NCBI RefSeq assembly: GCF_009741265.1
Contig: NZ_WOWL01000001.1
Location: forward strand, 1,364,001 to 1,428,000
From: Pseudarthrobacter sp. GA104
GTDB lineage: Bacteria; Actinomycetota; Actinomycetes; Actinomycetales; Micrococcaceae
Direction: 5' to 3'
Length of the DNA stretch: 64,000 bases
Shown here piece by piece: positions 1 to 11,025 of this stretch (its first letter is position 1; each line of letters opens with the position of its first letter). The notes below the pieces were generated by a model that was not told the origin of the DNA, searched no databases, and saw only the letters and a list, made by a program, of their open reading frames with translations. Both the position numbers and the translations under genes were made by a program.

Positions 1-4
1 GCCA

Positions 5-33
5 GGGCCGGGAGCATCGTTGCTTCCCGGCCC
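5..33 (+). terminator. Stem-loop at the window edge, probable terminator of an upstream gene
   Basis: GGGCCGGGA pairs with TCCCGGCCC around a short loop (one bulge), followed by AACAACACTT. It lies before the chvE ribosome site, so it either ends an upstream gene outside the window or sits in the chvE leader. There is no clear T-tract, so the role is uncertain. Confidence 0.4.
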
Positions 34-71
34 AACAACACTTCGCGGCAATGCTGCCGCGGAAGGAGAAA

Positions 72-1199
72 ATGGTGAGAATCAAAAAACTCATGGGCGC
101 GGTGGCCCTTGTCCTCGCCCTGACCGTGGGAGCCACCGGTTGCGGCTCCCGTGGCGGAGCCACCGAATCCAGCGGCGCTGCGAAGCCCGGCGACTCGCTG
201 GTTGGCATCTCGATGCCAACCCAGACATCCGAACGATGGATTGCCGACGGCGCCAACGTTGAGAAGTCCCTGAAAGACCTCGGCTACAAGACGGACCTCC
301 AGTTCGCCAACGACGACATCCCAACCCAGGTCTCGCAGATCGAGAACATGCTGACGAAGGGCGCCAAAGCCCTGATCATCGCTGCGATTGACGGCACCAC
401 CCTGACCGACGTCCTGGCCAAGGCCAAGGAGCAGAACGTCAAGGTCATCGCCTACGACCGTCTCATCAACGGCACTCCGAACGTGGACTACTACACCACG
501 TTCGACAACTACACCGTAGGCGTCCAGCAGGCCACGTCGCTGCTGACCGGCCTGGGCCTGGTCGATGCCAGCGGCAAGAAGGTGGACGGCAAGGGCCCCT
601 TCAACGTCGAACTCTTCGCCGGAAGCCCGGACGACAACAACGCCAACTTCTTCTGGACCGGCGCCATGGACACCCTCAAGCCGTACCTGGATGCCGGCAC
701 GCTGAAGGTCCCCAGCGGCCAGGCCAAGTTTGAGCAGGCCGCCATCCTTCGCTGGCAGGCACCCGTGGCACAGAAGCGGATGGAAGACATTCTCACCTCC
801 GCCTACAGCTCGGGCACCAAGCTGAACGGCGTCCTCTCCCCGTACGACGGCCTGTCCATCGGCATTATCTCCGCCCTCACCAGCACCGGCGGCTACGCCA
901 AGGGAAGCCTTCCGGTAGTCACCGGCCAGGACGCCGAAAAGGGCTCCGTGAAGTCCATCGTCGCCGGCGAGCAGTACTCCACCATCTTCAAGGACACCCG
1001 CCAGCTCGGCGCCCAGGCCGTCAAGATGGTTGATGCAGTCCTCAAGGGCCAGGAACCGGAGACCAACGACACCAAGACCTACGACAACAAGGTCAAGGTT
1101 GTCCCGGCCTTCCTGCTGAAGTCCGTGATCATCACCAAGGACAACTACAAAAAGGAACTGATCGACTCGGGTTACTACACCGACGCCGACGTCAAGTAG
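72..1199 (+). CDS. chvE: Sugar-binding lipoprotein of a monosaccharide ABC importer (ChvE type)
   Basis: Extracytoplasmic sugar receptor, 375 residues. The ATG at 72 is chosen because GGAAGGAG lies just upstream; an upstream in-frame ATG at 51 lacks such a site. Residues 1-24 form a lipoprotein signal ending in ATGC, with Cys24 as the predicted lipidated residue. The rest is a periplasmic-binding-protein type 1 fold of the ChvE/xylose-binding class, with [20 protein letters not shown] and [14 protein letters not shown] as typical segments. It is followed by the cognate ATPase and permease in the same direction. Relatives bind several aldoses (xylose, arabinose, galactose), so the exact sugar cannot be read from the sequence. 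Confidence 0.93.
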   Translation: MVRIKKLMGAVALVLALTVGATGCGSRGGATESSGAAKPGDSLVGISMPTQTSERWIADGANVEKSLKDLGYKTDLQFANDDIPTQVSQIENMLTKGAKALIIAAIDGTTLTDVLAKAKEQNVKVIAYDRLINGTPNVDYYTTFDNYTVGVQQATSLLTGLGLVDASGKKVDGKGPFNVELFAGSPDDNNANFFWTGAMDTLKPYLDAGTLKVPSGQAKFEQAAILRWQAPVAQKRMEDILTSAYSSGTKLNGVLSPYDGLSIGIISALTSTGGYAKGSLPVVTGQDAEKGSVKSIVAGEQYSTIFKDTRQLGAQAVKMVDAVLKGQEPETNDTKTYDNKVKVVPAFLLKSVIITKDNYKKELIDSGYYTDADVK

Positions 1200-1210
1200 T
1201 CAGCGTCCCG

Positions 1211-1242
1211 GGCTGTGGCCGGACCTGCATCCGGCCACAGCC
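1211..1242 (+). terminator. Stem-loop between the binding-protein and ATPase genes
   Basis: A perfect 13-bp inverted repeat (GGCTGTGGCCGGA / TCCGGCCACAGCC) with a 6-nt loop lies 11 nt after the chvE stop. It has no T-tract. In sugar importers such hairpins usually stabilise the binding-protein mRNA or cause partial termination, giving more receptor than ATPase. That role is inferred. Confidence 0.65.
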
Positions 1243-1304
1243 CCGCCCGCACCTTCCTGCAGCAGCAGGAAGGCCAAGCTTCGACCAGTCAGTGGGAATT
1301 GACG

Positions 1305-2834
<1,530 letters not shown>

Positions 2835-2838
2835 CGAA

Positions 2839-4119
2839 ATGTCCGCCTTACGAGAATCGCTCGGATTCCTCACAAGCCGCCTCCGCCAGGTTGGCATCTT
2901 CGTTGCCCTGATCCTGATCGTCCTGCTGTTCCAGGGGCTGACCGGCGGGATCCTGCTGGAACCGCAGAACGTCACCAACCTGGTGGTCCAGAACAGTTAC
3001 ATCCTCATCCTGGCCATCGGCATGGTAATGGTGATCATCGCCGGTCACATCGATCTTTCCGTCGGGTCCGTCGCCGGCTTTATCGGCGCCGTGGCCGGCG
3101 TCATGATTGTGCACTGGGGCTGGCCGTGGTGGGCCGCAATCCCGGCCTGCCTGCTGGTCGGCGCCCTCGTGGGCGCCTGGCAGGGCTACTGGATCGCCTA
3201 TGTGGGGATCCCGGCCTTCATCGTCACACTGGCGGGCATGCTGATCTTCCGCGGACTCACGCTCATCACCCTCAAGAACCAGCAGATCACCCCCTTCCCC
3301 GCCGAACTGCGGGCCCTGGGCGGCGGCTTCCTTCCTGACATCTCCGGCGGCACGTCCGTCCTGGAGTGGCTCACAGTGATCCTGGGTGCCGGCGCTACCG
3401 TGGCGCTGCTGATCCAGGCCCTCAAGGAGCGCAGGATCCGCAGGAAGTTCGACCTCGAGAGCGAACCCCTGGTCTGGTTCGTCATCAAGACCGCCTTCAC
3501 CGCGCTACTCATGCTCATCATCACCTTCCTGCTGGCCTCCTACCGTGGCACGCCGATCGTCCTGGTGGTCCTGGCCGTGCTGGTGATCGCCTACACCGCC
3601 CTGATGAACAACAGCGTCTTCGGGCGGCACACGTACGCGATCGGCGGCAACCTCCATGCAGCTGAACTGTCAGGCATCAAGACCAAGGCCGTCACGTTCC
3701 GGCTCTTCGTGAACATGGGCGTGCTCGCCGCGCTCGCAGGCCTGGTCTTCACCGCGCGGCTCAACTCTGCGCAGCCCGCCGGTGGAACAGGCTTCGAACT
3801 GGACTCCATCGCTGCAGCCTTCATCGGCGGCGCCGCTGTTACCGGTGGGATCGGAACAGTCGCGGGGGCCATGATCGGCGGCCTGATCATGGGAGTGCTC
3901 AACAACGGCATGTCCATCCTGGGCCTGGGCACCGATTACCAGCAGCTCATCAAGGGCCTGGTACTCCTTTTGGCCGTCGGCTTCGATATCTTCAACAAGA
4001 ACCGCAGCGGCGACGGCGGTGACCTCGGCAAACGGTTCAAGCTGAAGACTTCACCTCCGCCCGCCGAGGAAAAAGCGACGCCGGCGGCCAGCGAAACCGT
4101 GGAGGCGGGCGTCAAGTAG
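2839..4119 (+). CDS. gguB: Monosaccharide ABC importer, permease subunit (GguB/MmsB)
   Basis: Inner-membrane channel, 426 residues, with about ten hydrophobic segments. It has the CUT2 permease pattern: ILAIGMVMVIIAGHIDLSVGS near the N-terminus, YAIGGNLHAAELSGIKT in the conserved cytoplasmic loop, and GVLNNGMSILGLGTDYQQ near the end. The last 40 or so residues are a charged, Ala/Pro-rich tail. Its tight spacing after gguA argues for one transcript with chvE. It probably takes up plant-derived pentoses or hexoses. Confidence 0.93.
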   Translation: MSALRESLGFLTSRLRQVGIFVALILIVLLFQGLTGGILLEPQNVTNLVVQNSYILILAIGMVMVIIAGHIDLSVGSVAGFIGAVAGVMIVHWGWPWWAAIPACLLVGALVGAWQGYWIAYVGIPAFIVTLAGMLIFRGLTLITLKNQQITPFPAELRALGGGFLPDISGGTSVLEWLTVILGAGATVALLIQALKERRIRRKFDLESEPLVWFVIKTAFTALLMLIITFLLASYRGTPIVLVVLAVLVIAYTALMNNSVFGRHTYAIGGNLHAAELSGIKTKAVTFRLFVNMGVLAALAGLVFTARLNSAQPAGGTGFELDSIAAAFIGGAAVTGGIGTVAGAMIGGLIMGVLNNGMSILGLGTDYQQLIKGLVLLLAVGFDIFNKNRSGDGGDLGKRFKLKTSPPPAEEKATPAASETVEAGVK

Positions 4120-4150
4120 CGGCTACCGCGGCCGCGGCGCTGCTCCATGC

Positions 4151-4189
4151 AGACCCGGACCCTGGACGACGCGTCCGGGGCCCGGGTCT
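4151..4189. terminator. Terminator between convergent gguB and the MFS gene
   Basis: An 18-bp stem with one A/C mismatch and one G-T pair has a 3-nt loop and is followed by TTTGC on the plus strand. It lies between two convergent genes and could serve both. Confidence 0.7.
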
Positions 4190-4196
4190 TTGCAGC

Positions 4197-5450
4197 TCAG
4201 GGCGCTGCCGCGACTCCGGTAGCAACATCCGCCGGCGAGCGCTGCCGACGGCTGAGCAGGATAAAGGGAGCCGCAATCAGTTGCACTGCCCCACCCACGG
4301 CCAGTGAAGCCGGGTAGCCGTAGAGGTCCGCGGCCCGGCCGAGCAGCGGCTGCACCACCACTCCCCCGGCCGAGCCCATCAGGGAATCGAAGCTCAGCAC
4401 TGTGGCACGCTGCTTCGAGGCAATCATGTCGTTCAGGTATGCCTGCCGGACGGGCGTGCCGGCCGAGGACACGATTGCCCAGAGTGCCAGGAGCACCAAC
4501 GCCAGCCAGAAGACGCTGGTGAACATGAGCACCACCAGGATGAGTGCACTGGCCACGTTCGTGGCTATCAGCACGCTGGTCCGCCGCCGGACCAGTTTCC
4601 GGACCCGGGGCGCCATCCATCCGCCGACGACGTCCGCTCCTGCCACCAGGGCCGCCGCCAGGCCTGCTATGGCATAGGCCCGCGGGTCTCCGAAAAGCTG
4701 AAGCAGGTAGGGCTGCAGGGCATAGAAAACGTAGATGCCCACCCCTTCGGTAAAGGGGGCCGCCAGCATGATGAAGCGGACGGGCGGGTTCTTCAGTCCG
4801 TTGTCCACGGATGCCCGCAATACTGCCCGGGTGGCCTGCAGCGGATGGGCCGAACGTTCAGGCGTGAAGCCGACGTCGTGCATGAGCAGGAAGGCCACGG
4901 CGAACATGGCGGTGAGCACGCCCACCCGAACGAGGAACGGAACACCGAGGTTGCTGGCCTGGGCAATGACCCCGCCGGCCACGGAGCCCGCCAGCATGGC
5001 AACGCCGGAGACCATCTGCCCCCGGCCAAGCACCGTTTCCAGCCCGCCTTCGTAACCGGCGAAACTCAGGGCGTCCACCAGCCAGGCCTCCACTGCGCCG
5101 GAGAAGAAGGTGAAGCCCAGGCCCAGCAGGACCGAGACCACGGCCCACCACCAGAACGGGGCTGAAAACTGCCACAGCAGGTAGTACAGGAAGGTGGACC
5201 CGGCCAGCGTGAGTGTGCCCAGCAGGAAGGAAACCCGGCGGCCCCAACTGTCCGCCACTACTCCGGTCGGCACCTCGAACAGCACCATGCCGGCGGTAAA
5301 GAAGGCATTCGCGGCAAAGGCCTCCAGGTTGCTTAGACCCGCATCCAGCAGGAAGAGCGTGTTGATGCCCCAGATGAACGAGGCCGCCAGGGTGTTTCCC
5401 AGGGTCAGCGTCAGGTAGACGCGCTGGATCTTCCTGGCTGCGTCGTTCAT
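4197..5450 (-). CDS. Major facilitator superfamily transporter
   Basis: Membrane transporter, 417 residues, with about twelve hydrophobic segments. The loop after TM2 reads FEVPTGVVADSWGRRVSFLLG, which matches the MFS motif A region (D-x-x-G-R-R). The middle of the protein carries a cytoplasmic loop before NGLKNPPVRFIM. The substrate is unknown; drug-efflux-like annotations are common for this subfamily but nothing here proves that. It starts 11 nt after the EF-G-like gene, so the two are probably co-transcribed. Confidence 0.85.
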   Translation of the reverse strand: MNDAARKIQRVYLTLTLGNTLAASFIWGINTLFLLDAGLSNLEAFAANAFFTAGMVLFEVPTGVVADSWGRRVSFLLGTLTLAGSTFLYYLLWQFSAPFWWWAVVSVLLGLGFTFFSGAVEAWLVDALSFAGYEGGLETVLGRGQMVSGVAMLAGSVAGGVIAQASNLGVPFLVRVGVLTAMFAVAFLLMHDVGFTPERSAHPLQATRAVLRASVDNGLKNPPVRFIMLAAPFTEGVGIYVFYALQPYLLQLFGDPRAYAIAGLAAALVAGADVVGGWMAPRVRKLVRRRTSVLIATNVASALILVVLMFTSVFWLALVLLALWAIVSSAGTPVRQAYLNDMIASKQRATVLSFDSLMGSAGGVVVQPLLGRAADLYGYPASLAVGGAVQLIAAPFILLSRRQRSPADVATGVAAAP

Positions 5451-5461
5451 GGCAGGTGCGG

Positions 5462-7633
5462 CTACGGGGTGCTGAAGCTGGCGGGTACCGGATCATGCCG
5501 CAGGTACCGGCGGCGGAAGCGCCCGGATCCCGCGGTGAGGGCCCGCAAATCGACGGCATAGCGCAGCAGTTCCTGGTCCGGGACTTCAGCGCTGATTTCG
5601 GTCAGGCCGTCACCGGAGGAGGTGGTTCCGGTGAGCCTGCCGCGCCTGGCGGACAAGTCACTCATCACGGACCCCACGTGCTCGTCCGTTACAGTGATGA
5701 CCACCGATGACACCGGCTCCAGGAGTTGGATCCGCCCTGCTGCCGCCGCCTCGCGCAGGGCCAGCGCCCCGGCGGCCTGGAATGCGGCATCGGAGGAATC
5801 CACGCTGTGCGCTTTGCCTCCCGTGAGCGTCACCCGCAGGTCCACCACCGGGAAGCCCGCGCTGACCCCCTTTTCCATCTGGGCACGGACGCCCTTCTCC
5901 ACGGACGGGATGAACGTCCCCGGGATCACGCCGCCCACCGTCCTGTCCACGAATTCGAAGCCCCCGCCGCGTGGCAGGGGTTCCACGTCAATATCGCAGA
6001 CAGCATATTGCCCGTGGCCGCCGGACTGCTTGACGTGCCGCCCATGGCCGGCGGCGGGGGCCGAGAAAGTTTCACGCAAGGGCGTCACCACGTCCACCGT
6101 ATGCAGCTTCACGCCCTGGTCCCGCAACCTGTCCAGCACCACCTCGGCGTGGGCCTCCCCCATGCACCAAAGGACGAGCTGATGCGTTTCCTGGTTCCGT
6201 TCCACCCGCAAGGTGGGATCGCCGGCCGCGATCTTCCCCAGGCTGCGCGCCAGGGCGTCTTCGTCACTGCGCGAATCAGCCTCCACGGCCACGGGCAGCA
6301 GCGGCTCGGGCATCTCCCAGGTGGCCAGCAGCAGCGGCCGGTCCCGGCCGGAGATGGTGTCTCCGGTTTCGGCGCTTCCCAGTTTCGCCACCGCGCAAAT
6401 GTCCCCCGCCACGCAGTGCGGGACAGGCCGCAGCGAGGCACCGAGCGGGGAGTAGAGGTGCGTAACGCGTTCGTCCGTGTCGTGGTCCTGGTGGCCGCGG
6501 TCGGCCAGGCCCTGGCCGGTAACGTGCACCGGAGCATCCTCCCGGAGCGTGCCGGAGAAAACCCGGACCAGGCAGATCCGGCCCAGGAACGGGTCGATGG
6601 AGGTGCGGACCACCTCTGCCGCCAACTGGCCCTCCGGATCGCAGGACAAGGGCCCGGCGGGCGCGCCCGCCAGGTCCGTCACCTCGGGCACCCGGCCGTC
6701 CGACGGAGGCGGGAAGGCCCGAACCAGGACCTCCACCAGTTCCGCGGTCCCCAGTCCGCTGACGGCCGACGTGGACAGGACGGGGAAAAAGGACCCGCGC
6801 TCGACGGCGGTTTCCAGGTCAGCGACAAGGACGTCGGTTTCGATGTCCTCGCCTGCCAGGTAGCGGTCCATCAGGGTTTCGTCTTCGCTCTCGCCGATGA
6901 TCCCCTCGATGAGGTCCCCCCTGGCGGCGCCGAAGGCCGCACGTTCGTCGGGGGTCGCTTCGCGCGTCGTTGCGGACGGCTCCCCGGATGAGTAATCGCT
7001 GACCGTCCCGGACAGCAAGCCGAGCAGGCCGGTGACCTCAGCGCCCGTCCGGACCGGAACGTACAGCGGCAGGACGCCCTCGCCGAAGGACTTCCGGCAG
7101 GCGGCCAGGACGCCGTCGTAATCTGCCCGCGGGTGGTCCATGCGGGTGATGGCGACGGCACGGGGCAGGCGCATGTGCTCGCATTCATCCCACAGCGCGG
7201 TGGTGGTGGCGTCGATCCCGTCGACCGCGGACACCACGAACAGGGCGGCATCCGCGGCGCGGAGTCCTGCACGGAGTTCGCCGATGAAATCCGGGTAGCC
7301 CGGGGTGTCCAGGAGGTTCACTTTGATGCCGTCAACCAGCAGCGGCACCAGCGACAGGGTCACTGAGCGCTGCTGGTGGACCGCGGCGGGGTCGGAATCG
7401 CTGACGGTGGTCCCGTCCGGAATGGATCCCTTGCGGGTGATCATGCCGTTGGCAGCGAGCAGCGCCTCGATCAGCATGGTCTTCCCGGCGCCTGAATGGC
7501 CTACAAGCGCCACGTTCCGGATTTTGGCGGGCTCCTCTGCTGCGATTCCGGCGGAGGCATCGGCACGTCGGGACTCGGGTCCGTTCCTTCCGGCCGCTGT
7601 CCTGGCTGAGTCCTTGGTGCCTCTGACCGACAT
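5462..7633 (-). CDS. fusA2: EF-G-like translational GTPase (EF-G2/FusA2 type)
   Basis: A 723-residue paralogue of elongation factor G. The ATG at 7633 is preceded by AGGAGG with 5-nt spacing; an in-frame start further upstream lacks this. The G domain has G1 GHSGAGKT and G3 DTPGYPDF. The G4 box reads TRMD instead of the usual NKxD. Domains II-V follow, including GGHGQYAVCDIDVEPL (domain IV) and the C-terminal VITVTDEHVGSVMSDLSARRG. Mycobacterial FusA2 is of this type and reportedly does not replace EF-G. The standard fusA is expected elsewhere in the genome. The exact cellular role is unknown. Confidence 0.87.
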   Translation of the reverse strand: MSVRGTKDSARTAAGRNGPESRRADASAGIAAEEPAKIRNVALVGHSGAGKTMLIEALLAANGMITRKGSIPDGTTVSDSDPAAVHQQRSVTLSLVPLLVDGIKVNLLDTPGYPDFIGELRAGLRAADAALFVVSAVDGIDATTTALWDECEHMRLPRAVAITRMDHPRADYDGVLAACRKSFGEGVLPLYVPVRTGAEVTGLLGLLSGTVSDYSSGEPSATTREATPDERAAFGAARGDLIEGIIGESEDETLMDRYLAGEDIETDVLVADLETAVERGSFFPVLSTSAVSGLGTAELVEVLVRAFPPPSDGRVPEVTDLAGAPAGPLSCDPEGQLAAEVVRTSIDPFLGRICLVRVFSGTLREDAPVHVTGQGLADRGHQDHDTDERVTHLYSPLGASLRPVPHCVAGDICAVAKLGSAETGDTISGRDRPLLLATWEMPEPLLPVAVEADSRSDEDALARSLGKIAAGDPTLRVERNQETHQLVLWCMGEAHAEVVLDRLRDQGVKLHTVDVVTPLRETFSAPAAGHGRHVKQSGGHGQYAVCDIDVEPLPRGGGFEFVDRTVGGVIPGTFIPSVEKGVRAQMEKGVSAGFPVVDLRVTLTGGKAHSVDSSDAAFQAAGALALREAAAAGRIQLLEPVSSVVITVTDEHVGSVMSDLSARRGRLTGTTSSGDGLTEISAEVPDQELLRYAVDLRALTAGSGRFRRRYLRHDPVPASFSTP

Positions 7634-7731
7634 GGGAACCTCCTGGCGCCTTCGCCATCCAACCGGGCTGAACATGTCCTCTGATTCGACACCCTGCAGG
7701 GGCTGTACGGCAAGGGCAGGCAGAAGGGAAA

Positions 7732-8157
7732 TTACGAGCCGCGGGCCTTCCGGGTAGCCGCATCGTTGGCCTTCTGGATGGCTTTGACCAGTTCGTCCTT
7801 ATCCATCTTGGAACGGCCGTCGATGTGCAGCTCCTGCGCGAGCTTATAGAGATGTTCCTTCGAGGCGTTCGCGTTCACGCCGCCCGCGGTGGGCTCGGAG
7901 GACCGCACGCCCCCTTCGGCCCGTTTGTCCGAGGGGCCGCGTTTTTCCTTCGGCTCCCAGTGGTCGCCCACCTTCTCGTAGCTGTGCTTGAGCGAGGCGT
8001 AGGCTGCCCGGGCGGCCCTTTGCTCGTCATTGTCGTAGCTCTCAAGGGCTGAATCGTAGGTTTTGGCGAACGTGTCCTGGGCCTTCCGCCCGGAGCGCTG
8101 CAGGGTCGAGGGCAGCTCATCCTTGCGGGCGTGGCCGTTCTTTCCGGTCTTGGGCAT
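7732..8157 (-). CDS. ChaB family protein
   Basis: A small charged protein of 141 residues. The N-terminal 65 or so residues match the ChaB domain (ELPSTLQRSGRKAQDTFAKT, then a helix with AARAAYASLKHSYEK and a terminal DHWEPKEKRG). The C-terminus adds a Rho-N/SAP-like helix pair (LYKLAQELHIDGRSKMDKDE). The ATG at 8157 is preferred over GTG at 8166, because AAAGGAG lies 10 nt before the former and only 1 nt before the latter. ChaB was named as a cation-transport regulator in E. coli, but its function in actinobacteria is not established. Confidence 0.8.
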   Translation of the reverse strand: MPKTGKNGHARKDELPSTLQRSGRKAQDTFAKTYDSALESYDNDEQRAARAAYASLKHSYEKVGDHWEPKEKRGPSDKRAEGGVRSSEPTAGGVNANASKEHLYKLAQELHIDGRSKMDKDELVKAIQKANDAATRKARGS

Positions 8158-8233
8158 GGCACCCACACTCCTTTTATCAGCAGGCTGATGTTCGGGATAG
8201 AACCAGCTTAGCCGTCCGGAGAGGAGAGGGTAG

Positions 8234-8310
8234 TGGAGCCCCCTGTCGGATTCGAACCGACGACCCCCGCTTTACAAGAGCGGTGCTCTGGCCAACTGAG
8301 CTAAGGAGGC
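8234..8310 (-). tRNA. tRNA-Thr, anticodon UGU
   Basis: A full cloverleaf reads on the minus strand from 8310. The acceptor stem is GCCTCCT with AGGGGGC, the anticodon arm is CCGCT-CTTGTAA-AGCGG giving TGT, and the T arm contains GGTTCGAATCC. The terminal TCCA means that CCA is encoded. Confidence 0.96.
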
Positions 8311-8413
8311 GTGCCCCTGCGGGCTGGCGCCTGAACGGCGCTAGATAAGGTTAGCCCAAGTGGCGCCGGTGGTAAAAACGCCCGCGCCAAGGCCCCATAC
8401 CGGCCTTAAAGAC

Positions 8414-8450
8414 GGCGGCCCGTTCCGGGAAGAATCCGGAACGGGCCGCC
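8414..8450 (-). terminator. Terminator after the DsbA-like gene
   Basis: A perfect 15-bp stem (GGCGGCCCGTTCCGG and its complement) with a 7-nt loop lies 17 nt past the stop of the minus-strand gene at 8468. The following minus-strand bases include GTCTTTAAGG. Confidence 0.8.
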
Positions 8451-8467
8451 GATGTGCCGTTGGGCTC

Positions 8468-9343
8468 TTAGGCCTTGGCGTCGATGGCCGCCTGGATCTC
8501 GGCGTTCAGGTCCGAGGCGCCGTCCCACTTCTTGCCGTCGATGAAGATGGTGGGCGTCCCCGAGATGCCGGAGTTTGCGGCAAGGTCCGTGGAGTACTTG
8601 ACGTAGGGACGGAAAGTCTTGTCGTCCACGCAGCTGTTGATGTCTGCGCCAACGTCGCTGGCCAGGGACTTCAACTTGTCATCAGACAGGCCGGCTCCGC
8701 CCTCGGCGGGCTGGTTGTCGAAGAGGATATTGATGTAATCCGCGTACTTCCCGGGGGCCTTGTCTGCAACGCACGCGGCGGCGTTCGCGGAACGTGAGGA
8801 GTAGTTGGTGCTGGACTGGCGGTCCAGGAAGCCCAGCGGCCGGTACTCCATAGTGATCTTGCCTTCATTGCGAAGGCTGGTCAGGGCCTCGTTGTATGTT
8901 TCCTCGAACCGGAGGCAAACGGGGCAGATGAAGTCGATGTACGCAATGACCTTGACCGGCTGTCCCGCTTCGGCCTCGGCCCCCGGCGCCACCACGGGGT
9001 TGGGCTGTGTTTCAGGCTTGGCCGGAAGATTGGCCATGTCCACCGTGGCCGGGTCCGTCTTCTTCACTTCGGAGTTGGCCAGCAGGGTCACGCCTCCGTT
9101 GACGTTGGCGTTGGCTGGCACCGGACCCTGGTCGGCGATGGGTGTGTTCTGCCTGATGCTGGTGGTCACCACCAGCGCAACGACAGCCAGGATGGCGACG
9201 ACGGCGGCCACGATGCCCCAGCCGATGAGCAGCTTGTTGCGCTTGTCCTTCTTCAGCTGCGCTTCACGGATCTGGCGCGCCTTTTCCCGCGCCTCCGCGG
9301 TGCGCTCAGCCTTGGACTTACGTACTTCGTTTGCGGGGCTCAT
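8468..9343 (-). CDS. Membrane-anchored DsbA-family thioredoxin-fold protein
   Basis: Predicted extracytoplasmic thiol oxidoreductase, 291 residues. A very charged N-terminal coil (about 1-36) is followed by one membrane helix (about 38-62). The outer part is a DsbA-like domain with the CxxC motif in DFICPVCLRFEE and a cis-Pro loop in SGISGTPTIFIDG. AAGGA lies before the ATG. It likely forms or shuffles disulfides in exported proteins, as do other actinobacterial DsbA/MdbA-type enzymes. The specific clients are unknown. Confidence 0.88.
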   Translation of the reverse strand: MSPANEVRKSKAERTAEAREKARQIREAQLKKDKRNKLLIGWGIVAAVVAILAVVALVVTTSIRQNTPIADQGPVPANANVNGGVTLLANSEVKKTDPATVDMANLPAKPETQPNPVVAPGAEAEAGQPVKVIAYIDFICPVCLRFEETYNEALTSLRNEGKITMEYRPLGFLDRQSSTNYSSRSANAAACVADKAPGKYADYINILFDNQPAEGGAGLSDDKLKSLASDVGADINSCVDDKTFRPYVKYSTDLAANSGISGTPTIFIDGKKWDGASDLNAEIQAAIDAKA

Positions 9344-9522
9344 GTGTTCCTTGGGTCGGTTGACGTGGGGGGACCACTTCGTGGCAACTCCTACATTTTA
9401 GGGGAGAAAGCTGGGAGCTTGCGCTTTCAACTAACCGCCGGGTTGACCAACGGACGAATAGCACGGAAGATTCCGTCCCGTTAGGGTGGGCTGAGAGGCA
9501 CAAGCAACCCCAGGGGGCCGCA

Positions 9523-11025
9523 ATGCAAACACCCGTCCAGGAAAAACCTTCCGCAACATCTACGTCCGGCACCGCCGGCTCCGCCCACGGCGGAGCCACG
9601 AAGTACGACTTCATGGTGGTGTCGAACAGGCTCCCGGTGGACCGTTGCGCACCCGGGGAAAGCGGGGATGACGGCTCCGGCTGGCGCCGGTCCCCCGGCG
9701 GGCTGGTGACTGCGCTGGCCCCCATGATGACCAAGACCGACGGCGCGTGGGTAGGGTGGCACGGCGCCCCCGACGAGACAGTCAAGCCCTTTAGCCACGG
9801 CGGCATGGACCTGGTCCCCGTCCAGCTCAGCACCGACGAAGTGGAGCTCTATTACGAGGGGTTCTCGAACGCCACCCTCTGGCCGCTGTACCACGACGTC
9901 ATCGCCCCGCCGGAGTTCCACCGTACGTGGTGGGACGCCTACCGCAAGGTCAACAGGAGGTTCGCCGACGCCGTCGTGCGCCACGCCGATCACGGCGCCA
10001 CGGTGTGGGTACAGGACTACCAGCTCCAGCTGGTGCCGCGCCTGCTGCGCGAAGCGCGGCCGGACCTCCGGATCGGGTTCTTCAACCACATCCCGTTCCC
10101 GCCGCCGGAGATCTTTGCGCAGCTGCCGTGGCGCCAGGCCATCATTGACGGGCTCCTCGGTGCCGACCTGGTGGGCTTCCAGCGGCCCAGCGATGCCGGA
10201 AACTTCATGCGCTCCGCACGCCGCTTCCTCGGCGCCAGCGTTAAGCAGCAGCAGGTCCATGTGAAGGGCCAGGACGGCGCCGTTACGCACATTGCCCGGG
10301 CGCAGGCATTCCCCATCTCCATTGACGTCCGGCAGATCACCGAACTGGCCTCCAACCCGGACATCATTGAACGGGCCCGCCAGATCCGGCAGGACCTCGG
10401 GAACCCCAAGACGATCCTGCTCGGCGTCGACCGCTTGGACTACACCAAGGGCATCCGGCACCGGCTGAAGGCCTTTGAGGAGCTCCTGGCGGACGGCAAG
10501 CTTTCCGTTGGCGACGCCACCCTGATCCAGGTGGCCAGCCCCAGCCGCGAGCGCGTTGAGCAGTACCGCCTCCTGCGCGAGGAGGTGGAGGGCACGGTGG
10601 GCCATATCAACGGCACGTACGACACCATCGAGAACACCGCCGTACGCTACCTGCACCACAGCTATCCGGTGGAAGAGATGGTGGCGCTGTACCTTGCTGC
10701 CGACGTCATGCTGGTGACGGCTCTTCGGGACGGCATGAACCTTGTGGCCAAGGAATACGTGACGGCGCGCACCAACAACGACGGTGCCCTGGTCCTCAGT
10801 GAGTTCGCCGGTGCAGCCGACCAGCTCAAGCAGGCACTGCTGATTAATCCGCATGACATTGACGGCCTCAAAGGCGCCATCATGCGTGCCGTGAACCTGG
10901 AACAGCGGGACGCGTCCCGGCGGATGCGGGCCATGCGCAAGCAGATCCTCGAGCACGACGTGGACCACTGGTCCGCCGACTTCCTGCGCGCGCTCAACGA
11001 AAAGGTGGTCCGCGATGACTCATGA
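9523..11025 (+). CDS. otsA: Trehalose-6-phosphate synthase
   Basis: GT20 glycosyltransferase of 500 residues that joins a nucleotide-activated glucose and glucose-6-phosphate to make trehalose-6-phosphate in the cytoplasm. Family motifs are present in order: VVSNRLPVDR near residue 35, VWVQDYQLQLVP, NHIPFPPPEIF, GVDRLDYTKGI and DGMNLVAKEYV. An Ala/Ser/Gly-rich leader of about 25 residues precedes the conserved region. It overlaps otsB by 11 nt, so the two are translationally coupled. Confidence 0.96.
   Translation: MQTPVQEKPSATSTSGTAGSAHGGATKYDFMVVSNRLPVDRCAPGESGDDGSGWRRSPGGLVTALAPMMTKTDGAWVGWHGAPDETVKPFSHGGMDLVPVQLSTDEVELYYEGFSNATLWPLYHDVIAPPEFHRTWWDAYRKVNRRFADAVVRHADHGATVWVQDYQLQLVPRLLREARPDLRIGFFNHIPFPPPEIFAQLPWRQAIIDGLLGADLVGFQRPSDAGNFMRSARRFLGASVKQQQVHVKGQDGAVTHIARAQAFPISIDVRQITELASNPDIIERARQIRQDLGNPKTILLGVDRLDYTKGIRHRLKAFEELLADGKLSVGDATLIQVASPSRERVEQYRLLREEVEGTVGHINGTYDTIENTAVRYLHHSYPVEEMVALYLAADVMLVTALRDGMNLVAKEYVTARTNNDGALVLSEFAGAADQLKQALLINPHDIDGLKGAIMRAVNLEQRDASRRMRAMRKQILEHDVDHWSADFLRALNEKVVRDDS

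Noticed and set aside
9463..9490. Possible ECF-sigma promoter (GGAA ... GTT) and TAGGGT before otsA
   Set aside because: The motif is too short and degenerate in this GC context to claim a sigma-H-type promoter.
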